Of a DNA stretch of 64,000 nucleotides, positions 35,451 through 43,967 are shown piece by piece. A program made the translations under genes and the position numbers. Each line of letters starts with the position of its first letter. Position 1 is the first letter of the stretch. Source of the DNA: an uncultured bacterium (lineage in GTDB: Bacteria > Cyanobacteriota > Vampirovibrionia > Gastranaerophilales > Gastranaerophilaceae). Where the stretch lies: positions 56,239 to 120,238 of the forward strand of contig CACYTP010000005.1 of NCBI GenBank assembly GCA_902777385.1. Reading direction: 5' to 3'. The notes beneath the pieces are model-generated. The model saw nothing but the letters and a program-made list of their open reading frames with translations. It made no database searches and was not told the DNA's origin.

Positions 35451-36095
35451 TTATTTAAGAGAATTAATTGCTTGTGCAATATTGTCGGATTTATATATGT
35501 AATTTCCTGCAACAAGAGAATTAACCCCATATTCTTTACAAATTTTACAGGTTTCATTATTTATACCGCCGTCAACCTGTATAATTATATTTTTGTTTTT
35601 TTCTCGTATGAGTTTTACTTTTTCGGCACAATCTTCCATAAATTTCTGACCGCCAAATCCCGGTTCTACCGTCATTACAAGCAGCATATCAAGCTCGTCT
35701 AAAAATTTAAAGCACACATTAGCTTCTGTTTTAGGTTTAATTGACATACCGGCTTTAATCCCAAATGACTTTATGTATGATATAAGTTTAAATATATCAT
35801 CATCATTATCTATAGCTTCATAATGGAAAGTGATAATATCTGCACCGGCTTTTGCAAACGGTTCAATATATTTGTCAGGATTTTCTATCATCAAATGTAC
35901 ATCAAGAGGTAGTTTTGCTATTTTTTTTATAGATGCTGTAACAGGGACTCCGATAGTGATATTAGGAACAAAATGTCCATCCATAACATCTATATGAAGC
36001 CAGTCTGCACCTGCATCTTCTACTCGTTTAATATCTCTTTCCAGATTTGCAAAATCTGCCGAGAGTATTGAAGGTGAGATTATAATTTTATTCAT
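35451..36095 (-). CDS. rpe: Ribulose-phosphate 3-epimerase
   Basis: A 214-residue TIM-barrel enzyme that interconverts ribulose 5-phosphate and xylulose 5-phosphate in the pentose phosphate pathway. It has SPSILSADFANL (7-18), HIDVMDGHFVPN with the metal ligands, HLMIENP, MTVEPGFGGQKF and VDGGIN. Length is normal. Its ATG overlaps the rnc stop region by 8 bases, so it is the last gene of the reverse-strand cluster pyrH-frr-cdsA-rnc-rpe. Confidence 0.96.
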   Translation of the reverse strand: MNKIIISPSILSADFANLERDIKRVEDAGADWLHIDVMDGHFVPNITIGVPVTASIKKIAKLPLDVHLMIENPDKYIEPFAKAGADIITFHYEAIDNDDDIFKLISYIKSFGIKAGMSIKPKTEANVCFKFLDELDMLLVMTVEPGFGGQKFMEDCAEKVKLIREKNKNIIIQVDGGINNETCKICKEYGVNSLVAGNYIYKSDNIAQAINSLK

Positions 36096-36786
36096 GTTTT
36101 ATTGCTCCTAATTTATGACATGCAGAATATGCTGCATGTTGTTCCGCATCCTTTTTGGATTTCCCTTCGCCCTGTGCAATAACTTCTCCTCTGTATAATA
36201 CTTCTATTACAAATATTTTTTTATGTTCTGCACCCTTTGTCTCTACAAGGCGATAAACAGGTGTTTCTTTAGTTAAGCCTTGAGTGTATTCCTGAAGTAT
36301 TGCTTTAGCGTTATACTTTTCAAAGTTTTTATCTATTTCTATAATTTCATCATGAAATTCTTTATCAAGGAATGACATTACTTCATTAAATTTTCCGTCA
36401 AGAAAAAATGCTCCTAATGTTGCTTCAAATGCACATGCTGTAACTGATTCCAAATTTGTAATTCCTTGTTTTTTATCGTGTTCACCGGCAATTATAAGCT
36501 TATTTAAACCGATTTTGTTTGCTAATTTTGCAAGTATATTATCCGAAACAATAATCGAGCGTATTTTTGACATCTGACCTTCTGTGTAATTTGGGTATTC
36601 TTTATATAAAATATCAGAAACAGCAAGTTTTAATACCGCATCACCCAAAAACTCAAGCCTTTCATAGCATTTGCTATATTCTAAACCGTTATCTTTAGTA
36701 AACGAAGGATGTGTTAGAGCATTTTTGTAGTATTCAGGTGTTACTGTTTCTATCCCGAAAATCTTTGAAACTTCAGACGATACCAT
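36088..36786 (-). CDS. rnc: Ribonuclease III
   Basis: A 232-residue double-strand RNA nuclease that matures rRNA and cuts structured mRNAs. The catalytic signature ERLEFLGDAVL lies at 42-52, with the second acidic site in CAFEATLGAFFLDG, followed by a double-stranded RNA-binding domain (about 158-228, with GEGKSKKDAEQHAA). It overlaps rpe by 8 bases and meets cdsA at a single shared base. It could process the long hairpin before tRNA-Trp in this window. Confidence 0.96.
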   Translation of the reverse strand: MVSSEVSKIFGIETVTPEYYKNALTHPSFTKDNGLEYSKCYERLEFLGDAVLKLAVSDILYKEYPNYTEGQMSKIRSIIVSDNILAKLANKIGLNKLIIAGEHDKKQGITNLESVTACAFEATLGAFFLDGKFNEVMSFLDKEFHDEIIEIDKNFEKYNAKAILQEYTQGLTKETPVYRLVETKGAEHKKIFVIEVLYRGEVIAQGEGKSKKDAEQHAAYSACHKLGAIKHE

Positions 36787-37661
36787 TAAAATAATCCTTT
36801 AAATAATTTTAAGAAATCTACTAAAATATCGTTATGAAATATGAAATAGTAACAGAAATAGTACATAATAGGTATTGTAAATACAAAACTGTCTGTTCTG
36901 TCTAAAAATCCGCCATGTCCCGGTAATGCGTCCCCAGAGTCTTTTACGCCGGCGTCACGTTTGACAAGGGATTCTGCCAAATCTCCAATCTGAGCGAACA
37001 CAGTACACAGCAGACCCGCTACAATAGCCATATACCATTCTAAATCAATAAAGAATCCTATAATCAAAGCCCCGAATACTGCAAATAAAATTCCGCCTAT
37101 AGATCCTTCTATTGTTTTGTTAGGGCTAATTACAGGTGAAAGTTTATGTTTCCCGAAATGTCTTCCGATATAGTATGCACCAATGTCAGTTAAAAGAATT
37201 GCCGTAAACATCAGTACTACAAAGCCTAATCCGCTGTCATATCTTTCACAATTTAGATTTCTTAAAAATATGATATGTAAAGGGAACCAACCGCAATATA
37301 TTATTCCAAGCAGTGTAGTTGCAACATTAGCTATGTATGGTTGTCTGCCGCAGAATAATACCCACATAAATGACGCAGCCGAACATAATGTCAGAACAAG
37401 TGCCGCCAGGTCAAAACGTTGATTATATGCAACCCAAGCAAGTGCAAATTCTGCCAGTATCATGACCTTTATGCTGGGGAAAAAACCTTTATGTTTAAGT
37501 ATTTTTACATATTCGTTTGTTCCCAATATTATTATTACAAGAACCATTGCAAGTATAGCCAAGCCCCCGAGCATAATGGCACCCATGACGATTGCACCGA
37601 GTACAAATCCTACAAGCATTCTCGTTGCATTTTTGTTTAACCCTTTAATTTCATCAGACAT
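36786..37661 (-). CDS. cdsA: Phosphatidate cytidylyltransferase
   Basis: An integral membrane enzyme that makes CDP-diacylglycerol from CTP and phosphatidic acid, the branch point of phospholipid synthesis. The 291-residue protein has about eight membrane helices and the CDS signature near the C-terminus (KRDAGVKDSGDALPGHGGFLDRTD, split around 236-259), plus SPNKTIEGSIGG. It shares one base with rnc and with frr, so the cluster is tightly coupled. Confidence 0.93.
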   Translation of the reverse strand: MSDEIKGLNKNATRMLVGFVLGAIVMGAIMLGGLAILAMVLVIIILGTNEYVKILKHKGFFPSIKVMILAEFALAWVAYNQRFDLAALVLTLCSAASFMWVLFCGRQPYIANVATTLLGIIYCGWFPLHIIFLRNLNCERYDSGLGFVVLMFTAILLTDIGAYYIGRHFGKHKLSPVISPNKTIEGSIGGILFAVFGALIIGFFIDLEWYMAIVAGLLCTVFAQIGDLAESLVKRDAGVKDSGDALPGHGGFLDRTDSFVFTIPIMYYFCYYFIFHNDILVDFLKLFKGLF

Positions 37662-38239
37662 TATACTGTCATTACCTCTTTTTCTTTATCTGATACTAAG
37701 CTGTCGATAATTCCAACATATTTGTCGGTCTGTTTTTGTATCTCGTCTTGATTATCTTTAACAGCATCTTCAGGTAATTTTTCTTCTTTTTCTATCTTCT
37801 TCAAATCATCTGTCATATCACGACGGATATTTCTAATAGCAACTTTTGAGTCCTCTCCAAGTTTTTTTACGTCTTTAACGATTTCTTTTCTTCTTTCTTC
37901 CGTAAGCGGAGGGAATACCAACCTTAAACAAGTACCGTCACTATTTGGTGTAATTCCTATTTCAGCTTTAATAATAGCTTTTTCAATTTCTTTAATTATT
38001 GATTTATCATAAGGTGTAATAACTAATGTAGTTCCTTCCTGAACGGTTACCTGTGCCATTTGTCTTAACGGAGTCGGAGCACCGTAATATTCAACAATAA
38101 CTTTATCCAATATCATAGGATTAGCACGACCTGAGCGAATTGAACCAAATTCTTTTTTAAGCTGATTTACAGCTTTTTCCATTTTTTCTTCACCAAATAA
38201 AAATAATTCTTCTAAAGCTTCACTTGAAAGTTCAGACAT
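37661..38239 (-). CDS. frr: Ribosome recycling factor
   Basis: RRF, with EF-G, splits the ribosome after termination. The 192-residue protein has the typical [24 protein letters not shown] segment in its first helix (about 18-41) and the [12 protein letters not shown] and [13 protein letters not shown] blocks. It is about 8 residues longer at the N-terminus than the usual 185. It lies between pyrH and cdsA as in many bacteria, 21 bases after pyrH, with an AAAGAGGT ribosome site. Confidence 0.96.
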   Translation of the reverse strand: MSELSSEALEELFLFGEEKMEKAVNQLKKEFGSIRSGRANPMILDKVIVEYYGAPTPLRQMAQVTVQEGTTLVITPYDKSIIKEIEKAIIKAEIGITPNSDGTCLRLVFPPLTEERRKEIVKDVKKLGEDSKVAIRNIRRDMTDDLKKIEKEEKLPEDAVKDNQDEIQKQTDKYVGIIDSLVSDKEKEVMTV

Positions 38240-38260
38240 TTCTACCTCTTTCTTTATATA

Positions 38261-38983
38261 TTAATTGATATAAGTACCTATCTTTTTTTCATGCAATATG
38301 TCGGTTATTCCGTCAGTTAATTCAAAATCGAATACCACAATTGGAATATTATTCTGTTTACATAAAGCACAAGCTGCAGTATCCATTACTTTTAACCCAT
38401 TTTTTATAATATCATCATAAGATATATTTTCTAATTTCTTAGCATCAGGGTTCGTCCGAGGGTCATCCGTGTACACGCCATCAACACCATTTTTTGCCAT
38501 AAGCATAGCTTCAGCGTTAATTTCAGAAGCTCTTAATGCTGCTGCTGTATCTGTTGTAAAGAACGGATTACCAGTTCCTGCCGCAAAAATTACGACTCTT
38601 CCTTTTTCCAAATGGCGAATAGCTCTGTGTCTTATATAAGGTTCAGCAACCTGATTAATAGCCAATGCACTCTGAACTCGGCAAGGTACTCCGATTTGAT
38701 TGAAAGCACTCTGTAATGCAATTGCGTTCATTACTGTCGCTAACATGCCGACGTAATCACCACTTGCCTGATCCATGCCAAGTTTTGCACTGTTTTTCAT
38801 TCCTCTGAAAATGTTCCCGCCACCTACAACTACGGCAATTTCAGCACCTAAATCTCTTGCCTTTTTAATTTCTAAGGCAATTTTCTGAACAGGATTTTGG
38901 TCAATCCCAAATTGCTGTTCTCCTAAAAGTGCTTCTCCGCTTATCTTTAATAAAATTCTCTTATACTTTAAACCATTACCCAT
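38261..38983 (-). CDS. pyrH: Uridylate kinase
   Basis: UMP kinase of the amino-acid-kinase fold, hexameric, making UDP from UMP and ATP. The 240-residue protein has KRILLKISGEALLGE (about 7-21), VVGGGNIFRG, and the GTGNPFFTTDTAAALRA block (about 136-152). Length is normal. It heads the reverse-strand run pyrH-frr-cdsA-rnc-rpe, with an AAAGAGGGACATG ribosome site just before the ATG. Confidence 0.96.
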   Translation of the reverse strand: MGNGLKYKRILLKISGEALLGEQQFGIDQNPVQKIALEIKKARDLGAEIAVVVGGGNIFRGMKNSAKLGMDQASGDYVGMLATVMNAIALQSAFNQIGVPCRVQSALAINQVAEPYIRHRAIRHLEKGRVVIFAAGTGNPFFTTDTAAALRASEINAEAMLMAKNGVDGVYTDDPRTNPDAKKLENISYDDIIKNGLKVMDTAACALCKQNNIPIVVFDFELTDGITDILHEKKIGTYIN

Positions 38984-39157
38984 AAAACATGTCCCTCTTT
39001 CCTTTTATAGTATATTAAAAAACACTTCTTGTAAAGACATAAATCGCCCAAAATTAAGCAAATATGTAACAAATTTTATATTAAGAATTTTGATGTAGCA
39101 AAAAATAATTTGTTTTTACGTTAATATAGATGTAGTAGTAATGTGGAGAAATTTATA

Positions 39158-39907
39158 ATGTCAGATTTAAAAGTAGAAGCTAAAGTTCAGGTTAATAAAC
39201 CAAACTCAAGTCAAGTACAAAATGAAAATCAGAATAAAAATTCTCAACCTGAGGTTAAGGATTCCAAAATCAGTAAATCCACAAAATATATGATAGGTGC
39301 GACTGCTCTTGCGGCAACTATTGCACTGGGTGTTATCGGACATAAAAATAACTGGTGGCGAAGTGCTGAAAAGGAGAGTAAAAACCTTGTAGAAGATGTA
39401 CAGGAAACTCTTACTGAAATGACTGCTGAGGCATTTGAAAAAGCAGGTAATAAAATTGAAAAAGGTATTGCAAAACTCTCTGACGGAACCCTGTATTCAG
39501 GTAAAATTACTACTAAAACAGAAAGCGGTAACGCCATGGTTTTGGAATATAAAAACGGCAAACTGAATTCTGCCAAAAAACTTGATGGTGAAAAAAGAAT
39601 TTATACAAAAAGTTACACATACGATGAGGATGGAGTATTGACCGATGTTTGGAAATCGTATTTTGATGCAGCTCAAAATGCCTCTCACAATACTCGAATA
39701 TACATGCATAATCCGTTTTATATAAGAGATAAAGGTCTAATTATAAAAAATATCCACGGCAAACAATTTATACAGGATGTAAAGACAGGTAAAATATTAA
39801 GAAATCGTGGCAAAGACTATTTCTACAATCCTGATGGAAGCTTAAATTGCACAAAAGATGCAGCAAACGTTCTTCCTGATCGTGCTGTCCAGCTCCCTGA
39901 GCAATAA
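39158..39907 (+). CDS. Single-pass membrane protein with MORN-like strands, unknown
   Basis: A 249-residue protein. A polar Asn/Gln/Lys-rich N-terminus (1-35) is followed by one membrane helix (about 39-57, MIGATALAATIALGVIG). After a charged helix come strand pairs of the form GTLYSGKITTKTESGNAM..EYKNGKL (split) that look like MORN or YwqK-type repeats. No enzyme motif is seen. Start at the ATG 39158, since a GGAG ribosome site precedes it; a GTG 15 bases upstream is less likely. Followed by a strong terminator, so monocistronic. Confidence 0.6.
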   Translation: MSDLKVEAKVQVNKPNSSQVQNENQNKNSQPEVKDSKISKSTKYMIGATALAATIALGVIGHKNNWWRSAEKESKNLVEDVQETLTEMTAEAFEKAGNKIEKGIAKLSDGTLYSGKITTKTESGNAMVLEYKNGKLNSAKKLDGEKRIYTKSYTYDEDGVLTDVWKSYFDAAQNASHNTRIYMHNPFYIRDKGLIIKNIHGKQFIQDVKTGKILRNRGKDYFYNPDGSLNCTKDAANVLPDRAVQLPEQ

Positions 39908-39945
39908 TAAAAAATGTTACAAAATCTTTACATTAATATAAGTCT

Positions 39946-39975
39946 AAAAGCCCTGCAAACACAGGGCTTTTAAAA
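39946..39975 (+). terminator. Intrinsic terminator
   Basis: AAAAGCCCTG and CAGGGCTTTT form a 10-bp stem with a 6-base loop, 38 bases after the stop of the membrane protein gene. Confidence 0.9.
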
Positions 39976-40074
39976 TTTATATATATTTTCTATATAAATT
40001 TTAGCACTTTTTTATTACATATTGTTTTTATATATATACAAGACGGAATTATATGAAAAAGAAAAGGAGTATAT

Positions 40075-40263
40075 ATGGCACGAGTACTTATTTCAATGCC
40101 TGAAGAGTTTTTGAACATGATTGATAATGTCGCTGATGACGAAAATCGTTCCAGAAGTGAATTAATCAGAGAAGCGTTAAGAACTTATATTTACAAACAA
40201 AAAGTAAGACAATCTGCTACCGCATCAAGAAATGCGGAAATGTTGGAAAGTTTGCTTGAATAA
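40075..40263 (+). CDS. Ribbon-helix-helix (CopG-type) DNA-binding protein
   Basis: A 62-residue protein. The first strand (ARVLISMPEEFL) inserts in the major groove in RHH repressors and is followed by two helices with the typical NRSRSELIREALRTYI pattern. Such small dimeric regulators often control their own gene or act as antitoxins. No toxin gene is adjacent: an intrinsic terminator follows 32 bases after the stop, so it is probably a single-gene regulator. An AAAAGGAG ribosome site is present. Confidence 0.85.
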   Translation: MARVLISMPEEFLNMIDNVADDENRSRSELIREALRTYIYKQKVRQSATASRNAEMLESLLE

Positions 40264-40295
40264 GTATAGTAAATTAATGTCGAAATATAAAGTAT

Positions 40296-40323
40296 AAGAG
40301 GCTAAATATTTAGCCTCTTTTTG
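40296..40323. terminator. Terminator shared by the RHH gene and trpS
   Basis: A perfect stem (AAGAGGCTAAAT with ATTTAGCCTCTT) runs into five T on the forward strand. It lies between two convergent genes and may act in both directions. Confidence 0.85.
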
Positions 40324-40333
40324 TTGTTTATTT

Positions 40334-41338
40334 TTAATACATACGAACAAGGTTTCTGACTTCTGCAAGAACTTCTCCGGCACGTTCACGAGCCTTTTTG
40401 TCACCTGCAATAAGAATATCTTTGACCTCATCAATATGAGTTTCGTAATATCTTCTGCGTTCTCTGATTTGTGACAAAGTTTCATTAATTTTTGCACCAA
40501 GTTGACGTTTGCAGTCTGCACAACCTCTTGTTCCTGCTTCACATTCCTTTCTGACGGTTGAAATTTCTTCATCAGTGCCGAAGATTTGCCAGTATTTGAA
40601 TGCTACTTCGCATTCATCAGGATGTCCCAAGTCTGTTTTTCTCATTCTGCTTCTGTCTGTAATTGCAGTCATAACTTTCTTTGCGGTATCTTCTTCTGTA
40701 TCTGATATTTTAATATCGTTATGGAAAGATTTACCCATTTTATTTCCGTCAAGTCCGCATATTAATGAGCATTTGTTCAAAATAGGCTGTGGTTCTTTAA
40801 AGAACTCCGTATTATATATGTTGTTAAATCTTCTTGCAATATCACGGGTTATCTCAATGTGTGCAACCTGATCTATTCCGACAGGAACAGCATCCGCATT
40901 CATCATCATAATATCTGCACTCATCAAAACAGGGTATCCCATTAGTCCGTAGCTGATTTGAGAATTTTGTCCTTCTTTTGTCCTTAAAATTTTTGCCATA
41001 TCTTTCAGGGTCGGATCACGTTCTACCCAATTCTGAGGGGTTGCCATTCCAAGATATATATTCAATTCTGCAATTTCCGGAACATGAGATTGAACATAAA
41101 TTGTTGCTATTTCAGGATCTATACCTGCAGCAAGCCAATCCATAACGACTTCCAAAACATCTTGTCTTAGTTCTTCTGTTTTATCATATTTTGTAGTCAG
41201 AGCATGCCAATCAGCAACAAAAAAATAGCTGTTATATTTGTGTTGTAATTCAACCCAATTCTGAATAACACCGAGATAATGTCCAAGGTGTAATTTCCCT
41301 GTTGGTCGCATTCCCGATACTATAATTTGTTGCGTCAT
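40334..41338 (-). CDS. trpS: Tryptophanyl-tRNA synthetase
   Basis: A class I synthetase that charges tRNA-Trp, whose gene is at 21104. The 334-residue protein has GMRPTGKLHLGHYLG with the HLGH motif (about 17-20) and KMGKS as the KMSKS motif (about 199-203), plus the GIDQVAHIEITRDIA segment. Length is normal. No T-box leader is visible upstream. Alone between convergent and divergent neighbours. Confidence 0.96.
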   Translation of the reverse strand: MTQQIIVSGMRPTGKLHLGHYLGVIQNWVELQHKYNSYFFVADWHALTTKYDKTEELRQDVLEVVMDWLAAGIDPEIATIYVQSHVPEIAELNIYLGMATPQNWVERDPTLKDMAKILRTKEGQNSQISYGLMGYPVLMSADIMMMNADAVPVGIDQVAHIEITRDIARRFNNIYNTEFFKEPQPILNKCSLICGLDGNKMGKSFHNDIKISDTEEDTAKKVMTAITDRSRMRKTDLGHPDECEVAFKYWQIFGTDEEISTVRKECEAGTRGCADCKRQLGAKINETLSQIRERRRYYETHIDEVKDILIAGDKKARERAGEVLAEVRNLVRMY

Positions 41339-41394
41339 AAGTGTATGTCCTTTCTCTTTTCCGAAAGTATTGTAGCATGAAAATATACGACGTG

Positions 41395-41423
41395 TTCACA
41401 TTATTATGTTTTTGTCATATCAT
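41395..41423 (+). promoter_or_regulatory. Promoter of the glucokinase gene
   Basis: TTCACA (41395-41400), a 17-base spacer, and TATCAT (41418-41423). The start at about 41430 lies after the in-frame ATG at 41406, supporting the ATG at 41460. Confidence 0.5.
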
Positions 41424-41459
41424 GGGTGCATGGTTAATTGTAAACAGGGAGAACTAAAA

Positions 41460-42410
41460 ATGGCACAAAACAGAATTGGTATTGATGTAGGCGGAACTAA
41501 TGTGAAATTGGCGTTGGTTAGTCCGGAAGGTAAAATAATTTATTCAAATTCTATACCTACTCATGCTGAAATGGGTTATGAATACACAGTAAAAAATATA
41601 AAAGAAGCAATAAGAGATTTATTAAAAGAGACTGAGTCAAAGACTGAGGATATTCAGGGTATCGGATTTGGTTTTCCCGGACAGGTTGATTACAAATCGG
41701 GTGTGGTAAGATTAGCCCCGAATATTCCGGGATGGGTTGATGTTCCTATTGCAAAAATGATTGAAGATGAATTTCATATTCCTACCCGTGTAGATAACGA
41801 TGTAAGATGTGCAGCTTTAGGTGAATTAAATTTTGGTGCAGGTCAGGGATGTGAAAATCTTATTTGCATTACTGTTGGTACAGGTATTGGTTCAGGTTTA
41901 ATAGTAAACGGTAAATTAGTCAGAGGTGCCGCTAATGCAGCAGGCGAAATCGGTCATATTAAATTGCAAATGAAAGACGGCCCTATATGCGGTTGTGGTG
42001 ATACAGGCTGTTTGGAGGCTTTTGCATCAGGTCCTTCAATTGTTGCAATGGCTGAGGATTATATAAAAGGCGGAAAGTCAACTAAGTTCAGAGAACTTGC
42101 AAATCCTGATATTACTCCTTATGTTGTTTATGAAGCAGCTAAAGCAGGCGATCCGGTTGCAAAAAGAATATTTACTGTTACAGGTGAATATATCGGCATG
42201 GGATTGACAAGTGTTATTAACCTTTTAAATCCTGAAAAAGTTATTATTGGCGGTGGGGTTGCTGCTGCAGGTGATTTTCTGTTAGAACCGATAAGAGAAA
42301 CGGTTAAAAAGCGTGCTATGAAGATTGCGGGTGAAGCTGTTGAAATTGTACCTGCTCAACTTGGAAATACCGCAGGTGTAATCGGTGCAAGCATGTTAAT
42401 TGAAAGTTAG
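41460..42410 (+). CDS. ROK-family glucokinase
   Basis: A 316-residue sugar kinase. The ATP-binding motif GIDVGGTNVKLALV lies at about 6-19. The catalytic Asp is in RVDNDVRCAALGEL, followed by TVGTGIGSGLI, and by the ROK zinc motif with His in GEIGHI and CGCGDTGCLE (about 178-187). It should make glucose 6-phosphate from ATP and glucose, linking the GH57 enzyme's products to glycolysis. The ATG at 41460 has a GGGAGA ribosome site and agrees with the promoter. Neighbours are unrelated. Confidence 0.9.
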   Translation: MAQNRIGIDVGGTNVKLALVSPEGKIIYSNSIPTHAEMGYEYTVKNIKEAIRDLLKETESKTEDIQGIGFGFPGQVDYKSGVVRLAPNIPGWVDVPIAKMIEDEFHIPTRVDNDVRCAALGELNFGAGQGCENLICITVGTGIGSGLIVNGKLVRGAANAAGEIGHIKLQMKDGPICGCGDTGCLEAFASGPSIVAMAEDYIKGGKSTKFRELANPDITPYVVYEAAKAGDPVAKRIFTVTGEYIGMGLTSVINLLNPEKVIIGGGVAAAGDFLLEPIRETVKKRAMKIAGEAVEIVPAQLGNTAGVIGASMLIES

Positions 42411-42464
42411 AAGTTAGCACAATTAATTATGTACCGTAGTATTTTATAAAACTGTTTATGAAAA

Positions 42465-42485
42465 GGGGCTGATTTTATCAGCCCC
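42465..42485 (-). terminator. Intrinsic terminator of the GGDEF gene
   Basis: GGGGCTGA pairs with TCAGCCCC over a 5-base loop. On the reverse strand it runs into TTTT, 55 bases past the diguanylate cyclase stop. Confidence 0.8.
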
Positions 42486-42540
42486 AAATAACCAGATTTT
42501 ACACTATATAAGTGTTCAGAAAGGAAGTCTGTATTCTGTC

Positions 42541-43413
42541 CTATTCTCCCAAATTCAACTGAGAGAACTGAACGATTTTGTTTTTACCACGCTTTTTAGC
42601 ATTATATAATGCGTGTTCTGCATATCTGATAATTGTATTAACATCTTCTTCCGTGTTTTCCAGACAAGGATATGTTGAAATACCGCCCGAAATTGTGATT
42701 GGATGTCTTTCTTCTTCACCTGCAGGGATAAATTCCATTCTTTCGATATCTCTTCTGAAACGTTCAGCGAACAAGAACGCATTTTCTTCAGAAGTGTTAG
42801 GAAGAATTAGTAAGAATTCTTCATCTCCGTAACGTGTTAAAATATCTTCTTTACGAATTAACTGTTTTAATTTATCTGCAATAGAGCGAAGTAATACATC
42901 ACCCCAGTCATACCCGTATATGTCGTTTACAACTTTGAAGAAATCAAGGTCGAATAAAAGACAGGATAATTTTGTGCCATAACGTCTTGAACGTGAAATT
43001 TCCTGTTCAAGTCTTTCGTGTAAATATTTTCTGTTATGCAAGCCTGTTAATTCATCAGTTGTAGAAACCTGAGCAATTTTATCCCTCAATTCTTTAACTT
43101 TTAAAAGAGAGTTAGCTCTGATAGTGAGTTCTTCATTATCTACAGGTGCCTTGATAAAGTCATAAGTTACGGCACGAACGGTGCAGCCTTTAAATACTTC
43201 TCCGATAAATAACACAGGTGACTTAAATTTTGTAACCATCAAAACATCTTTAATATCAGGGACATCCTCAATAACCAGAAGTCCTGCATTAAGAGTTTCA
43301 TATTCCTTTAACTGAGATGCATCTTCAAGTCTTACGTTTGAGTCATCAATCTGTGCCAAAACATCTGCCAGAGCAGAACTCTTTTTAGTTGTGTAAACTA
43401 CTATATTTTTCAT
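42541..43413 (-). CDS. Response-regulator-like diguanylate cyclase (GDEEF variant)
   Basis: A 290-residue protein. The N-terminal receiver-like domain (1-110) looks degenerate. The GGDEF domain (about 115-285) starts TTDELTGLHNRKYL and has FDLDFFKVVND. The catalytic loop reads RYGDEEF (194-200), i.e. GDEEF where GGDEF is usual, so the second Gly is replaced by Asp. An inhibitory I-site RxxD (RKED, 187-190) is exactly 5 residues before it, as in product-inhibited cyclases. It probably makes or senses c-di-GMP; activity is uncertain because of the altered loop. Monocistronic. Confidence 0.85.
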   Translation of the reverse strand: MKNIVVYTTKKSSALADVLAQIDDSNVRLEDASQLKEYETLNAGLLVIEDVPDIKDVLMVTKFKSPVLFIGEVFKGCTVRAVTYDFIKAPVDNEELTIRANSLLKVKELRDKIAQVSTTDELTGLHNRKYLHERLEQEISRSRRYGTKLSCLLFDLDFFKVVNDIYGYDWGDVLLRSIADKLKQLIRKEDILTRYGDEEFLLILPNTSEENAFLFAERFRRDIERMEFIPAGEEERHPITISGGISTYPCLENTEEDVNTIIRYAEHALYNAKKRGKNKIVQFSQLNLGE

Positions 43414-43517
43414 ATTAAACCTTCATTCTCTTCCCTAATTATAGAATATCACACCACTTTAAGACTGGCAATTTGTTACAATATGTTAAATAGATTTTGT
43501 TATGTCTGTATTAAAAT

Positions 43518-43563
43518 AACAAAACCCTGTAACCATTTTTAAATTTGGCTTCAGGGTTTTGTT
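43518..43563. terminator. Hairpin between GGDEF promoter region and small gene
   Basis: AACAAAACCCTG pairs with CAGGGTTTTGTT across a 22-base loop, T-rich after the stem on both strands. It ends the reverse-strand gene at 43582. Confidence 0.75.
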
Positions 43564-43581
43564 TGATTTATATTTTTAAAT

Positions 43582-43857
43582 TTATGTTTCCCGAACGTAG
43601 TAGTTGCTCTTTTGCGGAGAATCTTCTATGATTAATCCTTTTATATTGTTGAACCAAGCACACATCTCTGCAACTTCACTATTGTAGTTTGTTGCAAGAG
43701 ATACAGCTGCTTTGTCGTTTTCCTGATCAGGAAACATTATTTTTGTACCGCCAACCAAAAATACATAGTTTAACTTTTGTCCTCTTTCGTAGACATACTT
43801 TGAGCATAATACGTCGTCTTTATCAAAGTTTACGTTACCGATATTAACTTTTTCCAT
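43582..43857 (-). CDS. Small protein of unknown function
   Basis: A 91-residue protein with alternating strands (VNIGNVNF, YVFLVGGTKIMF) and one helix around TNYNSEVAEMCAWFNNI. No family is recognised. The start at 43857 has a strong AAGGAGAAC ribosome site; an earlier in-frame ATG lies upstream of that site and is rejected. A terminator follows the stop by about 20 bases, so it is a single-gene unit. Confidence 0.6.
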   Translation of the reverse strand: MEKVNIGNVNFDKDDVLCSKYVYERGQKLNYVFLVGGTKIMFPDQENDKAAVSLATNYNSEVAEMCAWFNNIKGLIIEDSPQKSNYYVRET

Positions 43858-43967
43858 ATCTTGTTCTCCTTTGAAATTCACTTGCATATATACTAAGGAT
43901 ATATAAGTGCATGAAATTCAGTTTTATAACATTATCTTTACAATGCGTAACATGATATAAATGCTTA

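Noticed and set aside
40075..40263. Antitoxin of a two-gene toxin-antitoxin pair
   Set aside because: The RHH gene is directly followed by a terminator and a convergent trpS; no toxin gene is adjacent.
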